From Actinomycetota bacterium (GTDB lineage: Bacteria; Actinomycetota; Actinomycetes; S36-B12; UBA10799): a DNA stretch of 6,358 nucleotides. The position numbers and the translations under genes were made by a program. Shown here one piece after another: positions 4,968-6,358 of this stretch. Position 1 is the first letter of the stretch; each line of letters begins with the position of its first letter. The notes beneath the pieces are model-generated. The model did no database searches, had not been told where the DNA came from, and saw only the letters and a list, made by a program, of their open reading frames with translations. Location of the stretch: assembly GCA_030837445.1 (NCBI GenBank), contig JAUPKM010000006.1, positions 1 through 6,358 of the forward strand, written 5' to 3'.

Positions 4968-6358
4968 GTGGAAGCGACTCGCACATCTGGGTTGGGGTCC
5001 GCTGAACTAGCCAAGGCATCCCCGTCCGCTCGGCGGTGGGTATCAGCGGTGTCGTCCGCGGCGGTGACCGCGGCGCTGTTGGTGGCCGTTGCCGCTGAGC
5101 CCGCCGCGGCGGCGGACTGCAACGGAGCCGTCCTGACCGGATCGGGCTCCTGCACGGTGCCAGCGACCGGTGTGACCGTAGTGAAGGTCGTGGCGATCGG
5201 CGGCGGCGGTGGCGGGGGGTACAAGACCGGGTCTTCCGGTGCCGGCGCTGGCGGTGGCGCGGCTGTGATCCAGATCCTGCAACCCGTTGCCCCCAATGAC
5301 GCACTCTCATACGTCACGGCCACTGGCGGTGTCGGCGGGGGATTCGGAATTGGGGGCGGAGGCGGTTCGGGAGCAGCTGCTGGGGGGGCTACCGCCGTTG
5401 TTGCCGCAAAAGCCCTTGGCGGCGGTGGTGGTGGCTCCACCAGGGTCGACCTGGGTAGCGAGACGATCGTTGCGGGCGGCGGTGGCGGCGGTGCGGGTAA
5501 CGCCAACAACGGGGGTGCGTCTTCGGTTGCGGGCGGGAATGGTGCCCAGGGCGGCAGCTTGGCGGGAGGCAACGGAGGCGCGACGAACAACTACTCCGGC
5601 AAGGGCGGTCACGATGGTGTCGGCGGGCTTCTGGGCTCTTCTGTGAGCTTCGTTGTCGTGCAGACGGTGGGTAGCAGCGTGGTTTCTCCCAGCGTGGACG
5701 GCGCCGGTGGCACCGGTGGTACTAACGCCGCGGCCGCTACTGGCGGTGGTGGGGGCGGTGGCTACGGTGGCGGCGCGGGTGCAGGTTCGGCCGCCGCCGG
5801 TGGTGGCGGCGGCGCGGGCGGCAGCAAGATCAGCGCAAATGGGATCCCGCTCTCCTACGCCCCTGCGACGACCGGTTCGCCAGGGGGTGGTGGTCCGGCC
5901 GGAGCAACCGTCGGTAGCGCTGGGACCAGCGGAGGCTCCGGCCAGGTGACCATCACGCCGTTGGCGTCACCGGCGGTGACGGTGCGGGTGTACGGGGATC
6001 CGACGAGCACGGGTCAGCCCGTGACGGGTGGCCACACTTTGGGGACGGATCCGGCCTACATGGCGCCCTATTCGGGATTGGTGGCGGCCAACGGGGTGGC
6101 GGTGCAGGTGATCCCGACGTGTTCCGGTGTCGACGGCGCCACGTTTGAGGCGACGGCCGGGGTGACATCGGGGGACTACTCGGTGCCGTCCGTCTACTGT
6201 GCCGACGGCACGGATGTGCAGAGCTATCGGGTGCAGGTGCAGGTAGCGGCGGGGTCGTGTTTGGTTGCCGGTGGTCTGGCGCCCGGTCTGTACCCGGTGG
6301 GCATGGCACAGTACGCGATTCCGACCTACGGCACGAACTTGCCTGATGGGTCGACGCC
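4968..6358 (+). CDS. Exported glycine-rich surface protein (partial, at least 463 aa)
   Basis: The frame opens at GTG 4968 behind AAGGAG and stays open to the right edge, so the C-terminus is missing. Residues 1-49 look like a long signal peptide: Arg-Arg at 22-23, a hydrophobic stretch to about 43, and a probable cut after A-A-A at 47-49. The residue before Cys51 is Asp50, so this is not a lipobox. Cys51 and Cys62 may pair. CTVPATGVTVVKVVAI (62-77) leads into glycine runs (78-286), and the region closes with GSGQVTITPL (323-332). Short beta-strands bracketing polyglycine are typical of glycine-rich domains in surface proteins and phage tail fibres, which can pack as polyglycine II helices. 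Residues 333-463 are a Thr/Val/Gly-rich, probably beta-rich region with Cys385, Cys411 and Cys431, not recognised. A role in adhesion or the cell surface is inferred. Confidence 0.88.
   Translation, partial: MEATRTSGLGSAELAKASPSARRWVSAVSSAAVTAALLVAVAAEPAAAADCNGAVLTGSGSCTVPATGVTVVKVVAIGGGGGGGYKTGSSGAGAGGGAAVIQILQPVAPNDALSYVTATGGVGGGFGIGGGGGSGAAAGGATAVVAAKALGGGGGGSTRVDLGSETIVAGGGGGGAGNANNGGASSVAGGNGAQGGSLAGGNGGATNNYSGKGGHDGVGGLLGSSVSFVVVQTVGSSVVSPSVDGAGGTGGTNAAAATGGGGGGGYGGGAGAGSAAAGGGGGAGGSKISANGIPLSYAPATTGSPGGGGPAGATVGSAGTSGGSGQVTITPLASPAVTVRVYGDPTSTGQPVTGGHTLGTDPAYMAPYSGLVAANGVAVQVIPTCSGVDGATFEATAGVTSGDYSVPSVYCADGTDVQSYRVQVQVAAGSCLVAGGLAPGLYPVGMAQYAIPTYGTNLPDGST
5199..5825 (+). repeat. Glycine-rich low-complexity coding stretch
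   Basis: This DNA encodes residues 78-286 of the exported protein and consists largely of GGN codons in short runs (up to seven glycines in a row) broken by Ala, Ser, Asn and Thr. No fixed-length tandem unit is visible, so it is low complexity rather than a true tandem array. Its complement reads as a proline-rich open frame, which is an artefact. Expect alignment and assembly difficulty here. Confidence 0.75.

Noticed and set aside
5034..5060. Twin-arginine (Tat) export signal around Arg22-Arg23
   Set aside because: Only the arginine pair matches; the flanking residues do not follow S-R-R-x-F-L-K well, so Sec export is the simpler reading.
5103..5120. Lipoprotein signal with Cys51 as the anchor
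   Set aside because: The residues before the cysteine are A-A-D, and an acidic residue at -1 does not fit a lipobox.
4934..5590. Minus-strand open frame with long proline runs (218 aa)
   Set aside because: It is the complement of the glycine codons of the exported protein. The plus strand has a start, ribosome binding site, signal peptide and domain signatures; the minus frame has none.
4968..5825. Mycobacterial PE_PGRS-type protein
   Set aside because: The glycine content is similar, but there is no N-terminal PE domain; a signal peptide and a VPATGVTVV-type entry strand are present instead.
5199..5825. Tandem repeat array or CRISPR-like structure
   Set aside because: The similarity comes from glycine codon runs. 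There is no fixed unit length and no repeat-spacer pattern.

Overview
The window is GC-rich, carries tightly packed plus-strand genes, and uses GTG starts and GGAGG-type ribosome binding sites. This fits a high-GC actinobacterium. The zinc-ribbon-like tail at the left edge and the hydrolase after it resemble protein families I know from actinobacteria. I cannot place the genus. All five supported genes are on the plus strand. I see no tRNA, rRNA, CRISPR array, insertion sequence or integrase.

Left part (1-1033): the last 50 codons of a small CxxC/HxH/C protein, then an alpha/beta-hydrolase (275-1033) whose start is better placed at GTG 275 than at the longer GTG 224. A strong 10-bp hairpin (1056-1078) follows it.

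Middle (1138-2630): a classical short-chain dehydrogenase/reductase with all catalytic residues. Its stop codon overlaps the start of a second alpha/beta-hydrolase (TGATG). The two are almost certainly co-translated and may act on successive intermediates of one small-molecule pathway. The substrate is not readable from sequence.

Right part (2793-6358): a 162-nt gap with inverted repeats leads to a 657-residue membrane acyltransferase (acyltransferase-3 domain fused to an extracytoplasmic SGNH domain), an enzyme design that O-acylates envelope polymers. A 201-nt gap follows, holding a hairpin, a 12-bp perfect palindrome and a second hairpin with a short T-rich tail. Then comes a large exported glycine-rich protein that starts at GTG 4968 and runs off the right edge (at least 463 residues). 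It has a signal peptide, a glycine-rich domain bracketed by short beta-rich ends, and the start of a C-terminal region I do not recognise.

Two themes emerge: cytoplasmic small-molecule metabolism on the left, and cell-envelope or surface functions on the right. The exported glycine-rich protein and its unidentified C-terminal region are the least explained items. I do not see convincing evidence of a new multi-gene system; most of the window is ordinary actinobacterial chromosome.
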